From NCBI GenBank assembly GCA_027625915.1, contig JANTQA010000026.1:2170001-2234000 (forward strand): a stretch of DNA of 64,000 bases, given 5' to 3'. The notes below the pieces were generated by a model. It saw nothing but the letters and a program-made list of their open reading frames with translations, made no database searches and had not been told where the DNA came from. Positions 46,296-57,831 of this stretch are shown one piece after another (positions within the stretch are counted from its first letter, which is position 1; each line of letters begins with the position of its first letter). The DNA comes from Anaeramoeba flamelloides. Its lineage: Eukaryota > Metamonada > Anaeramoebidae. A program made the translations under genes and the position numbers.

Positions 46296-46726
46296 TTCAA
46301 GTCTACCATAAAATTTTAAATAAAACAGATTTGAGTTTTCTATTCTTATTTTCCATTTTCAAAAAATTTGGAAATAAGAGTTATTATTCAAAAAAATTTT
46401 TTAATAAATGAGCTATTATTCAAATTTTGGAAAATCACTTTTAAAAAATTCAAGATCCCATGAAACTTAAAAATTAATGGTCCAAAAAAGCACAAAAAAT
46501 ATCAATATTTACTGATCTTTAAAAATTTACCTTTTTTGAACAATTTTTTTAAGTGCTTCAAGGATCTTGAATTTTTTTTTTGATGTTTTCCTAAATTTTG
46601 AATAATAGCTCATTTATTAAAAATTTTTTTTGAATAATAGTCCTTATTTCACAATTTTTTGAAAACGGAAAATAAGAATAGAAAAATCAATTGTGTTTTA
46701 TTCAAAATTTTATGGTAGACTTGGAA
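46296..46726. mobile_element. Foldback element, family E, copy 2 (nested)
   Basis: About 430 bp. It begins TTCAAGTCTACCATAAAATT and ends AATTTTATGGTAGACTTGGA. Its central loop is the reverse complement of the loop in copy 1, so either the copies inserted in opposite orientations or the loop flipped. Confidence 0.88.
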
Positions 46727-47299
46727 TGGGTGTTAAAAAAAAAATGACAAGAATAAAATTTTTTTTTACAACAAACCAAACTCATTTCTTTAATACAAGT
46801 TTTCTGTTTTTCAAAGTTTTCAAACACTTGAAGACAACTCACAACCCTTACAAATACTTTCAAACATTTATTCAAAGAGGAAAATGTTGTAAAGGTCTCT
46901 AGGCTTTGTAAAAGTCAAGATATTTTTTAAGATTTAAAAAAAATAATTTTTCAATTTCTCACGATTATATGAATATTGCGATAATTTTGATCATCACGAT
47001 TTTATGATTTTTCGAGATAAATTTGGACTAATCGTGCTTTTTTAATACTATCGCGATTTTTATGTTAATATCATGATAATTTATGTTATCAACAAAACCT
47101 CTATTTATTAATTATTCTGATTTCCATTTTTTAATTTATATGTATTTATAGTTTTCTAGAATATATTCATATTGTATATTTATTAAAATATTTTTTTTAT
47201 TGAATTTAAAAAATCGTTTGAGGAATTTAATCTTTCAAGATGAAATAAAAATTAATAAAATATTTATACCCCCTGAATTGGTAACTTTGAATATATATT

Positions 47300-49160
47300 A
47301 TTAATAAGATTGGGTACACAAATAATAATTTTTTTTCCTATTTCAAGAGATTTTGGCCATGATTTACAATCCCTGAAAATTGAAAAAAGTTTATCTTGTA
47401 TCGGGTGCAGTGGCTTGTTAATTTGGTTCTTAGCTGATCGATCTTGTAATTGGTATGGATTTTTAATTTTGTTTCAAAAAGGGCAATTTTTTCAATATAT
47501 ATTTTTTTCTGAAAGGCTAATTTATGAGTAAAAGACTCAGATTCTGAAAAGTAAGTAATAAAAAAATTGGAGTTGACAATTAAAAAATATATTTTGCGTT
47601 CGTTTGATTTGGGGATTCTAAATTATTTATTTTGTTTTTTCATACATCACTATAAGGAAAAAATAAATGCTGAAAATTAAAGTTAGCCAAAACTAAATCT
47701 TTATTTCCAGTTATACGCCTTTAAAAAATTATTTTTTTCAAAGTTATGACAGTTTTATGCAATTAAGAAAAAATAGCTATTAAACTCATTAAGATTCGAA
47801 TACCTTCTTTTTCAAAATTACTGACTTTTGAAATAAACAATTCTTTTTAGGCTATTTTATTTTCTGAAATAAGTTGAAATGAATGAATTTTTGATTGAAC
47901 ATGGAGAAAGAAAAAAGAAGAAAAGTTAAAACAATTTGTATAAAAAAAAAGGAGATATATATTAAACCTCATACTGGGAATATAAACTAAAATTCAAAAT
48001 TTTCCACACAGCTAAAACGTTCCAAACAATCACAACAATACAATTTCATTGAAATTGGAGATAATTTTGATTTTTGTGAAATATGAAAATCATTTTTTCA
48101 TCTTTTAGTTTTTGTTTTCATTTCATTGTTTGAATTGCGTAATTTGCTCTGTTGGATCAAAATTTTTCTACAAGGTTTATATTATGTTAAAGTCAAGATG
48201 TTCCAAATAGAAGAACTCAAATAAAATTAGTTGGTAGTATCTAACCTTTTGATCGATGAATAATCCTAATAGAATTTAAACAAATTTACTCATGAATTTT
48301 TTTGTTTTGTTCTCTCCAAAATTTTTAACACACCCTTGATTTATTTGTATTGATAATTATTTATTTTTTGTTTTGTGAGTATTGCAATTTATAAAAAGGT
48401 GTTAACATTTCAATTAGTGAATGGTTCTAATTTGGTAAATCTTCGAGAAGTGATTAAATTAGTTTTTTTTTTTCACAAATTGAATTTTGGTTTGTTAAAA
48501 ATTTTGAATTGGGGTTTATATATATATAAAATATTCCAAAAACAGAAAAAAATCTTTTTTTCAATTTAGTTGAGCAATAAATTCTGAAAGAAATATTTTA
48601 TTTTATTTTAAAATTGAAAAATATGATTCTTTTTAGACTATTAAAAAAATATATTAAAAGTAACTCTCCAATAAGTCAAATAAAAATTTCAAAATTTTTA
48701 CAATTATAAATAAAAAAAATATTACTGATAATTTTGATTTTAGTTGGAATTCCCATTAATATCTAATAAACTTGCAAACCTTTTTCAAAATTGTTATGTC
48801 TAAAATTGTTTATTATATGTGTGTTGTATTTAAAAAATAAAAAATTTAGAGAGTTTTTTTTTATCAAAAAATTTTCAGAGTTATGTAGCTGAAGGGAAAT
48901 ATAAATTTCATTTGATATACAACCCAAAAATCAAAACCCACTCTTAAATACCTACCAACCAATATTTCTTACATTCTTCAATTGGGATTTTGGAAAAAAA
49001 AAAAATATATTACCAAAAATTGCCTTTTTAAACCAAAATTAAAAATCCATACCAATTACAGATCGATCAGCTAGAAACAAAATTAACAAGCCTACACACC
49101 TAATACAAGATAATCTTTTTTCAAATTTCGGGATTGAAAACCTTAAGGTTTATAAAGAAT
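47300..49160. mobile_element. About 1.85 kb element with about 135-bp inverted arms, family F
   Basis: The arms at about 47366-47503 and 49003-49137 are inverted and share CTTGTTAATTT, TAGCTGATCGATCT and TAATTGGTATGGATTTTTAA. The outer borders are not clear. A family B element is nested inside at 47979-48525. There is no protein-coding capacity in the remaining sequence. Confidence 0.75.
47979..48525. mobile_element. Non-autonomous TIR element, family B, copy 2 (nested)
   Basis: Inverted ends are ATATAAACTAAAATTCAAAA and TTTTGAATTGGGGTTTATAT. The inside shares the block around TTTTGATCGATGAATAAT and ACACACCCTTGATTT with the element at 18975-19506. Confidence 0.65.
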
Positions 49161-49679
49161 AAACGGGAATAAATTTTAGTTATTTCGTTTTTTTTAATCT
49201 TTTTACAAAGAAGGAGATCTGAATTTATGAAAAATCTAATTGTATTGATCTTTTTTTATTAGATTTTATTGACTAAATGAAATCATTAGGTTCCTTAAGA
49301 ACACTAAACTAAACTCAGATTTCAGAATTGATGATAAGATAATCTGTTGAAATTTTAACCCATTTAAATTTCCAACATCAACTTTCATCAAAAGTCTTTT
49401 GAGTAATAAAAATCTGAAAAATAAAGCCAATGAACCAATCAAATTCAAAAAGAAGTATTGGTTACGATTGAAAAAATAAAAAAAATTTAAACCATTTAAT
49501 TTTTTTTTTTATTTCAAGTTGTCTTTGTTTAAATAGACTAACAATGTTCTAATTGAAGATTTTTTTATTGAAAAAGAAATCCCAAAAGTGAAAAGCGAAA
49601 AGCAAAAAGTTAAACAAAAGAAATTTTTCCTTAAAAGTCTTCATTTTTTTAACTTTGCAAAAGATCGAAAAAAATTATT

Positions 49680-50426
49680 ATGAGTGATAATTATTTTAAA
49701 ATAGCAGTTGTTGGAGGTGGTGGTGTTGGAAAATCGTGTTTAACAATTAGGTTCCTTCGTGACATGTTTATTGAAAAATATGGTATGTAACAACAAAATA
49801 TGAAAACAATTCTTTTTTTTTTTTTTATTAGCTTTCTTCTTTTTCCACAAAATTCAAAAAGAAAAATTAAACAAAACTTTTATTGGCTTTCTTTAAAATT
49901 TCCTTGAAAACTTTTAGATCCAACAATTGAAGAATCATACCGAAAGGATGTTATGGTTGATGAGCAGGCTGTAACACTTGAAATTTTGGATACAGCGGGA
50001 CAAGAAGAATACACGTCCATTCGAGATCGATACCTTCGAAAGCAAGACGGTTTTGCATGTGTCTTTTCACTTACATCCAAGGCAACTGTAGGTGAAGTCA
50101 AAAGAGCCTTTCTCCATATCAGAAGAGTCAAAGACGAGGACGATATTGTCGGTGTGCTAATTGCAAACAAGTGCGATATCAGTGAAGAAGAAAGAGCCGT
50201 TTCCTCTGACGTTGGCAAGGATCTTGCCAGAGAATTCAATGTTCCTTATGTTGAGTGTTCTGCAAAGACAGGTGAAAACGTTCATGACTCCTTCTACACA
50301 ATTGTCCGAGAAATTCGAAAGGCAAGAAAAAACAACATTGGCAAGCCAGTTAAAAAACAAAGTAAAAAGAAAAACAACAGAAGAAGAAGAAGAAAGAAGA
50401 AGAAATCAATTTGCCTTGTTTTTTAA
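49680..50426 (+). CDS. Ras-family small GTPase (two exons)
   Basis: A membrane-anchored GTP switch of the Ras/Rap type, 203 residues. Exons are 49680-49782 and 49918-50426, split by a 135-bp phase-1 intron (GTATGT, TTTTAG) just before switch I. The P-loop is GGGGVGKS (12-19); Gly14 and Gly15 match Ras Gly12 and Gly13. Switch I is YDPTIEESYRKD and switch II DTAGQEEYTSIRDRY, with Gln63 equal to Ras Gln61. NKCD is at 118-121 and ECSAK at 147-151. A strongly basic stretch (about 179-197) and the CaaX box CLVF (200-203) predict prenylation and plasma-membrane targeting. The effector loop is nearly identical to Ras, so it should bind Ras-type effectors. Ras against Rap cannot be settled by eye. All catalytic residues are present. 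Confidence 0.96.
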
Positions 50427-52139
50427 AAAGCTTGGCTTTTAATTTTGGTTATTTGATCTCATCTTTTGCTTGATCTTTTTTTGGTTGATGTGAATTTTTT
50501 TATACTCATTCTCTTTTTCTTTTTATTATTGAATTGAAAAATTTTTTAAATAATAATCAATTTAATTTGATTCTTCTTTTGATTCTTCTTTTTGTTTTTC
50601 TTTTTCCTTTTCTTTTGACAAAGTGATCGAACCAAATTTTTTTTTAAAAAGAATTGTTCTCTTTTCTTTTTTTCTTTTTGAAATTTTTCGGTTTGGTAGA
50701 TTATCATTTACCCAAAAGTAAACCATTTCTAAAATTGTTTTCAATTTAAAAAATTTTCACTCTTAGTTTTCGAATGAAATTTGAATTCCTTTTTGATTTT
50801 TTTTTGTTAAAATAAAGTTTTGTGTTATTCAAGAATTTATTTTTTGCCAATACTGTTTTTTTCAAATTAGGAACATTTCTTTTTCTGACCAAATTTGCAT
50901 AAAAACGAAGAAAACACACATCTGATATGAAACCTAAAACCCGTAAATTTGAAAAACACTGGAAATTACATTTTTTTGATCAATTGAAAATAATGGTTAA
51001 AATTTGATTAAAAACTTTGTTTCTATCAAAGTGACCCAACATTTTTTTTCGAAAATCAATTATTTTTTCTAATTGAAATTTTTGAAGAATAAATAAGAAA
51101 TAAGCAGAATAATACACATCAAAGAATTGTTGATATCCGTCTGAAAGAATCCTAATTAATCAATATATTTACTTAAAAATAGAAAAACCCAAATTCTTGT
51201 TACCCCATTGAGAAAAATTACAAGGTTCATCTTGATCTCTTATTGAAGATCAAATAAGATTCCAAGAGAAATCAATGAGCTTTTCTCTACAATCATTTCC
51301 ACTTTTTCAATAAAGATAGAAGAAGAATAGTTTTTTAGTAAATGACTAGTGATCTTGAAATAGTTAATAATTTTCGAAACAATTGTAGATTAAAGGAAAA
51401 AGTTAAAATTGAAAAACTACAAATTTGAAAAAATGATATCAATTTTGATATTTCCAGAAATAAATATATTATTCTAATATTGACCTAAAGACGAGAAGAG
51501 TATGTTCTATTCATCGGGTACAGTGGGGTTGCTTTAACTTGAAAATGGTTTATTATCCCCTTTCTACTTTCAAACATCCAAATTATAGAGTAGCCATTAA
51601 TTGTTACAATTTAGATATGGGTTAAAGATTCTACATTTATAAAGTGTTAAAATTGATAGTAATTTTTATGAATATCAAAAATTCATTTAAAAACAAATCA
51701 ACTGTACTATACAATAGATTGTTTAAAAATCACCAATACAAAACAAGTAATTTTTAGAAATAAGGACCTAAGAACAGTAATAAATTTCCAATTGAAATTA
51801 GTATGGAATTATAATTTTGAATACAACTGTGTTCGCTTCGAAGTTTCTGCCCTCGGATCTTTTTATTTTCTCTAAGATCCTTTTTTCATTTTTCCACTGT
51901 TAAATGGTTGTTTTTAACTACATAACGTCATGAATATCATTATTTTATAAAAAATATTGGGTTTTTATATAGTCACAAATTATATTAGATAAAAATTAAA
52001 TTGATTTTGAACTTGAAAAAAACTATTTATTTCAAAATGAAGAAAATTAATAATTTGGAAATTTAAAATAAAAAAGATCTAATAACCATTTCAAAAAATG
52101 TGACTGACCTTAAATAATAAATTGAATATATATATATAT

Positions 52140-52528
52140 CTAAACTCCATTTCACTCAAAGGGGCCAGCCAAAAATGAAAAAGTCACTTTATTTTTAAGA
52201 ATCAACCAAACTTAGATTGTTTAGAAATACGAGAAATAATAAACTTCATATAAGAGTCCATAATTATAAAAGAAACCCCTGAACAAACCATAAATTTCAA
52301 AAAAAAAAAAAAATGTTTTAATTTTTTGGGCTCCATTCATTGGAACGTCTCATGCAAAATTCTCAATTTCTTTAGGAAATTAAAATCGTTGATAATATAT
52401 TTTTTACTTGTAAATGTATGAATTTTAAAATAACATACAAAACTTAACTTTTCTTAAGGTTTATTTCGTTTTTCAAACATTTTTTTTTTCAAAGTTAATT
52501 TTTAAAAAAAAAATAAAAAAGTAAGAAG

Positions 52529-52561
<33 letters not shown>

Positions 52562-52702
52562 AAAATTTTACAAAATGAGAAAAAATGATTTTGATCTAAA
52601 AATTGAAAATTTTACTTTGATAAGAGTAATGAATTAAACTCATAGAATGTCTTCCATTTCTTCAATAAAACTGGGCCCCTTTGACTGAAAAAGAGTTTTT
52701 AT
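52140..52702. mobile_element. TIR element flanked by TA microsatellites, family G
   Basis: About 560 bp. The left end is CTAAACTCCATTTCACTCAA then AGGGGCC. The right end is GGGCCCCTTTGACTGAAAAA then GAGTTTTT. TA repeats lie directly outside both ends. There is no coding capacity. Confidence 0.75.
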
Positions 52703-52710
52703 ATATATAT

Positions 52711-52787
52711 ATCACAGGTATGACGATTTTTTTTCATGTAATGAAATGTGTTTGCGCAGGTGTGAGCGATGCGTAAAAATCGTTTCT

Positions 52788-52822
<35 letters not shown>

Positions 52823-54388
52823 CTACATGATATATTGTTGTAAAAGGGTACAATGAAAAAAACCACGAATTCAAGGGGTTAAGAATGCATATACATATGA
52901 TTAAAGATTTTTTTCAAATAAAAAAACAATTTTAATTTGCATCTTTATTTATCTTACACATCTCAAAAATCTTTAATAATTGAAACCATAAACAATTAAT
53001 AAATAAAAGATAAAAATAACTAAAATAATGAGTAGAATGTTTTATTGTATATAATTAATTTAGTTTGTTATCAATAAAGTAATTATCAAAAAGATTTGAA
53101 TCAAAATTTATTTTGATTCAATGAAAAACTTGTTAAAAATAAAATTTTATGATCGATCACAAAAAAATTTAGAAGTTAATACAAAAAAAAATAATTAATT
53201 AAATACTAATGATTGTAAATAAAATGTGCCAGATACTTTAATTTAAACATTCTACACTTGTGAAAGGTAGTTTCTAATTAATATTTTGTGGTTCGTCAAT
53301 TTCCCCTTTTTAAGTAAATACACATTAAAATAGAATAGGCAATTTTAATAAAGAAATAATATTATACATTCTGAAAATTAAATAAATAAGTGAAAGGGAT
53401 TTTTACTTACGTTGATACAGATTTGGAATTTGTTCCAACAATTAAACTAAGAAATTTTTTTTTAAAATGTAGAAAGTGAAAATTTTGGATAAAAAAATAA
53501 CAAAAGAATTATTTAAAAACAAAATTGTTAAAACATTAATAATAAAAAAATGAAATTATTATTTAACATAACTTTATAAAGGACTCAAAATGAATAAAAG
53601 TTAAGAAATAATACACGCGAGAATGGATTAATTAAAAAGAAAAATTGGTGTAAAAATGGTTTTAAATTATCAAAAAAAAAAAAAATTTAATAAAATTAAT
53701 TTTCTTGAACATAAGTTGAAGCAGGTTTGAAATAAATAAAAAAAATACGATCACATTTTTCAAATTAGTAATTTTGAAAAAAAAATTTTTATGTTAATAA
53801 TTTTTAACAATTTTTTTGTGATCAATAAAAAAGTATATTGGGAGATGTAATAACACTACTAAAAAATTTTGTGAACTGATCTAATTTTAAAAAGGTAAAA
53901 AAGTGAAATTTTGACTACTTTTCTTGCCTGAATAGTAAATTTAAAAAAAAAATAATTCTTTTACTCAATGTTTAAAGTGTTTAGAATATTTAAGGGTTTC
54001 AAACAGTAACCTATCAGTGTTGTTTTGGCATTTCGAAAATAGAAAATCAAACTATTTTTTGGGTATTAAAATACCCCCTCCCACCACCACAACTTAAATG
54101 TCCAATCACAAATTTCACATTGTTTAACAAAACTTTTAAGGCAATTACCCACTACCTGTTTTTTATATTTTTTTAATCATTCCATTTTTAAGTTTTTTCG
54201 TTTGCGTTTTTTGACATCCCAGAAACGAAAAGTATAATTTCAAAAGAATTCGAGGACTTTTTCAAAAATGAAAAAACGAAAACAACGAACAAAACAAAAA
54301 AAACATATAAAAAAGTCGAAAAAACGCGATTTTATAAATCTTTCGCGGTTTTCAAACGAAAAAACCTATTACCTGTGATATATATAAA
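52711..54388. mobile_element. Possible 1.7 kb element with short CACAGGTA ends
   Basis: ATATATCACAGGTATGACG opens the left side and CTATTACCTGTGATATAT closes the right. T-rich and CG-containing subterminal sequence is present on both sides (ATGCGTAAAAATCG and AACGCGATTTTATAA). The perfect inverted match is only about 14 bases, partly TA repeat, so the call is tentative. Confidence 0.35.
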
Positions 54389-54395
54389 TAAATAA

Positions 54396-54399
<4 letters not shown>

Positions 54400-54431
<32 letters not shown>
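54400..54431. repeat. (TA)n microsatellite
   Basis: An uninterrupted TA run immediately left of the family D element. Confidence 0.9.
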
Positions 54432-54433
<2 letters not shown>

Positions 54434-55657
54434 TTTAGTATCCAAGAACAACAAATAATTAAATCTAATTCGTTATTCACTTTTAAATTGTTCTAAAATA
54501 TATAAAAACTTGATATTTTAAAAAGTAAAAAAAAAAATAAAACCAAAAACTAAAAAAAAGTGTGTCACAATTTTTGAAAAAAGTATAAGTATTTTATATT
54601 ACTGAACTTTTACTGAAAAATAGTTATCTAGAAGATTTTTTGCTAATAATTAAATTCATTTTAAAAAGATTAAAGGGTCAAAATTTTCTTAGTGATTATT
54701 TGACTTTTCAAAGATCTTTTTTTTTAAATATATTTGGCAAAATAAAATAACTAGTAAAAAAAAAAAAAAAAAGGAAAAGAAAAAAAAAATATTTCAAAAA
54801 AAAAAAAAAACAATAAAGAAAAAAAAAAAGAAAAATAAAAATTTGAAAAAGTCAAACAAAAATTTGCAAAAATATAAAAATTAATTCTGATCCAAAAATT
54901 TCAAATATTTTTTAGATAATAATACTTGGATAAACACTCAAAACAACATCCATTAACCTTATAAAGTGAGTCAAAAATCCAGAAAAATAGTTTAATTTTT
55001 GTGATTAAATTTCAATTTGTTGAAATTGAGAATTTGATGATTATTTTTATCAATTTTATTTTTATTTCCAAAATTTCTTATCTTTTTTTAGTTATTGGAT
55101 TTTTTTTCATTGTAAAATTATTTATCTTTTTTATACTATTTTATATTTTTTTCCTTTAAGAAATCTTTGAATTATTTCTTTTTAACATTTGTGTCAAAAT
55201 ATATCAAATTAATTTTAATTACCAAACCATTTTAAAAGTTCTCTTTATCAAATATAATTTTAAAATTTTTTTTATCTATTTTAAAATAAAAGCCAGACCC
55301 AAAATTTTGATTGGCTAGTCAAATAAAAATAGAATACAAAATATCAAATTAAATCAAAATTTAAGCATATGTAATTTCCAAAATGTAAGCAGCTTTAATT
55401 TTCTAAATATGGGATTTAATTGTAAACTACAAAATTGATTAATTTATATTTTTTTGATTTAGGGTGTTTCCAAATTTTTGGAATGATTTTTTAGTGAAAT
55501 AAACTATTTTTCAAAAAATATTACTCACTTTTTTTTAGTTTTTGGTTTTATTTTTTTTTAATTTTTAATATATCAGGTTTTTATAAAATTAGAATGAATT
55601 AAAAGTGAATTATAAATCATATTTAGTCATTAATTGTTCTTGAATACTAAAGGATAA
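54427..55657. mobile_element. Long-arm TIR element, family D, complete copy
   Basis: About 1.23 kb with inverted arms of about 150 bp (54427-54575 and 55505-55657). The left end is ATCCTTTAGTATCCAAGAAC and the right end GTTCTTGAATACTAAAGGAT. Both arms contain AAAACCAAAAACTAAAAAAA or its complement. A 5' half-copy lies at 43686-44215. There is no coding capacity. Confidence 0.85.
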
Positions 55658-56109
55658 TTTTTTTTTTTCAATTTATTATTTCAGGTGAGTCACAATATTT
55701 GAAAAAGAGTTTAGATATATTAATAGATAGATATTTATATTATATATATATATATTGGCCTATATTGGGTGAACTATGAAACTACTAAAAAAAAAAAAGG
55801 ATATTTTAAAATTGTAAAATGATATATAGATGAAATTTAAACACCGTTAAAGAGAATAGCAACACCATAACACTCACCGAACTTGACCTCTATGATGATT
55901 TATTCAATAGTATATTGAAAGATCTTCAAGTGTTATTAAATTCAAAACCCTCCAAAGAATTTAAAAAAAAAATAAACAAACACAAATCTTCAAAAAAAAA
56001 GCAGTACAAAATTCAAAAATAAAAGATTTTATAAGTTATTAAAAAAAAAAAAAAAAAACTTGAAAAAAACAAAAATTGAAAAGAAAAGAAAATATTTCCA
56101 AAATTTTTA

Positions 56110-57831
56110 TTAATTTTTCATTTCAATTTCTATATTCTCAACTTCTTTTTCTTTATTATTATTATTTAAATTGTAAAGTTTATTGTTATTCTTTTTGGAT
56201 TTTTTCAAGAGATTTTTTTCTTCTAACTTTTTTTTCTGCTTATTTTGAATTAATTTATATTGACTATCGAATTCTTTTATTCTTTGTTGGCGTTTTGAAA
56301 CAAATTTTTCTTTCTTTTTCTGTTTATGAATAAATTTATTTGATGATTTAGGATTGTTGCCTTCTTTAATCACTTTAACTGCCTGGGGATCTATTTCGAA
56401 TTGGTTTTCGGAACGAAGATCATTTTCAATTTTAACAAATTGGGTATTCTGTTGTGATTGTAAATACTCCTGGTTATTGTCAATAAAACTGGGCAATTGC
56501 TCTGGATCGAGAAGATCGTTTATTTCGAAAGTTTTGCCCCATTCCTGAACAATTTTGGATTCGATTGTTTTCCCCATGTCTTCTTCATTGGCAATTGGGG
56601 GGGAGGTGTAATAAGGGATCTTGCCGCTATTCCAGTCCCTGATGACGGTACAGGCCGCGGTTTTCCTTTTGACAAACCCACCTTTTTTAATCATCCCTCT
56701 CCTTTTGGCGATTTTTTTTAAAAAGTCTGCGGCGTCTTGGAAGGGCTCGATTTTGTATATGCTTTGAAGGTGTTCATGGTTGCACTTTTGCAAAATGATC
56801 TCGATGGGCGCAATTGGATCCTTTAATTGCTCCACCTTAACTGCGTTTCTTAAACAGAGATCACTTTCGCTGGAGGACTCCGATGACAGGATCACACCTG
56901 GGCAATCCCATATTTTGATTTGCTTGTCAATGCTTACCTGAGTAATGTTCTTTGTAAACCCGGCCCTTGAGCCAACACCAACGGCTCTTGAGCGTTTCAG
57001 GCTATTAATCACCGAAGATTTCCCGGTATTGGGAAGCCCAATTACCCCACACGTAATTGTTCCCTTCCCGCCGCCCTGTCGAGAAGCTATTTTACGGAGA
57101 ACGTCTAACAACACTTCTGCCCCAAAGCACGCGGTGCTACCTTTCACGTTTAAGGATTTAGATTCCCCACGTTTCAATTTGCTTTTCTGATTTTGGGTAT
57201 TCGATTTAAAGGCCACAGTTGGAAACTCCTTTCTTAGATACTTTAGCCACCCAACAACATTTTCCTTGGGCACCAAATCGATTTTGTTGATGAGCAGCAA
57301 GATAATCTTGTCCTTGTGCTTGGAAAAAATTGCCCTCTCAATAGCGGGGCACCTGCATCCAATGGGATCCCTTGCGTCTAAAACTTCGATAATGACATCA
57401 GAGAGCGTAACAACCTGTTGCAACTCTTTCATATAATGCCTTCTCGACTTTTCAGTCACGGAATCAAATTGCTCTTTATTGCTCGCTTTTTTTAAATTCT
57501 TGTGGTTCCTCCAGTTGATCTTGACGTTTTCTTCAAGCCTTTCATACTCAAAATTCTCGTTTTCTGCTTCGTCGGCGTATGTGTTTAAATCATTTTTTTG
57601 GGTGATTATCTTATTTGTTTTGTTGGTCGTAGTCAGGTTGGGTAAGCCCAAGTCCCTTCTTAATTTGTGCCTTGCAATCCCACTCAGTTGTTTGCGTTTG
57701 ACGTTCTTCACGGATTGCCTCTTAGCTCTTCTCAGTTGTAATTTTGACTTTGGCTCAACAACAAATTTCGATTTCAGTTTTTTTCTTGTTCGTGTTGTGC
57801 TTTTTCGATACTTTTTGTTTCGGTGAGTCAT
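56110..57831 (-). CDS. GNL3: Nucleostemin/GNL3-type nucleolar GTPase
   Basis: A 573-residue single-exon member of the circularly permuted YlqF/YawG GTPases, which act in nucleolar pre-60S ribosome assembly. The start is the ATG on 57831. Residues 1-60 are a Lys/Arg-rich Grn1-like N-terminus that should give nucleolar targeting. About 105-135 is likely a coiled coil. The GTPase motifs come in permuted order: DARDP (152-156), NKID (182-185), GLPNTGKSS (265-273), GFTKN (291-295) and DCPG (309-312). A conserved region follows to about 430 (DFLKKIAKRRGMIKKGGF, then IRDWNSGKIPYYTSPP), then a charged basic tail. The closest relatives are GNL3, GNL3L and fungal Grn1/Nug1, which eye inspection cannot separate. 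The gene is markedly richer in G+C than its flanks. Confidence 0.93.
   Translation of the reverse strand: MTHRNKKYRKSTTRTRKKLKSKFVVEPKSKLQLRRAKRQSVKNVKRKQLSGIARHKLRRDLGLPNLTTTNKTNKIITQKNDLNTYADEAENENFEYERLEENVKINWRNHKNLKKASNKEQFDSVTEKSRRHYMKELQQVVTLSDVIIEVLDARDPIGCRCPAIERAIFSKHKDKIILLLINKIDLVPKENVVGWLKYLRKEFPTVAFKSNTQNQKSKLKRGESKSLNVKGSTACFGAEVLLDVLRKIASRQGGGKGTITCGVIGLPNTGKSSVINSLKRSRAVGVGSRAGFTKNITQVSIDKQIKIWDCPGVILSSESSSESDLCLRNAVKVEQLKDPIAPIEIILQKCNHEHLQSIYKIEPFQDAADFLKKIAKRRGMIKKGGFVKRKTAACTVIRDWNSGKIPYYTSPPIANEEDMGKTIESKIVQEWGKTFEINDLLDPEQLPSFIDNNQEYLQSQQNTQFVKIENDLRSENQFEIDPQAVKVIKEGNNPKSSNKFIHKQKKKEKFVSKRQQRIKEFDSQYKLIQNKQKKKLEEKNLLKKSKKNNNKLYNLNNNNKEKEVENIEIEMKN

Larger units (their letters stand above)
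44944..47102. mobile_element. 2.16 kb non-autonomous TIR element with 11-bp flanking repeats
   Basis: The left end is GAGGTTTTGATGATAACAT and the right end ATGTTATCAACAAAACCTC, a 19-bp inverted pair with one mismatch. ATTTATTAATT lies directly outside both ends (44933-44943 and 47103-47113), as expected for an 11-bp target duplication. Both subterminal regions are full of TCGCGAT/ATCGCGA-like motifs that are rare elsewhere in the window. Long target duplications and subterminal arrays suggest a Mutator-like (MULE) relative, by inference. It contains two foldback elements and no transposase frame. Confidence 0.85.
50427..56109. other. Repeat-rich intergenic region
   Basis: No gene is supported in this 5.7 kb. 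Contents: a TIR element with GGGGCC ends (52140-52702), a possible larger element whose ends carry ATATATCACAGGTA (52711-54388), TA microsatellites (52792-52818, 54400-54431), a run of about 30 A (52531-52560) and the family D element (54427-55657). The rest is AT-rich without clear structure. Confidence 0.6.
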
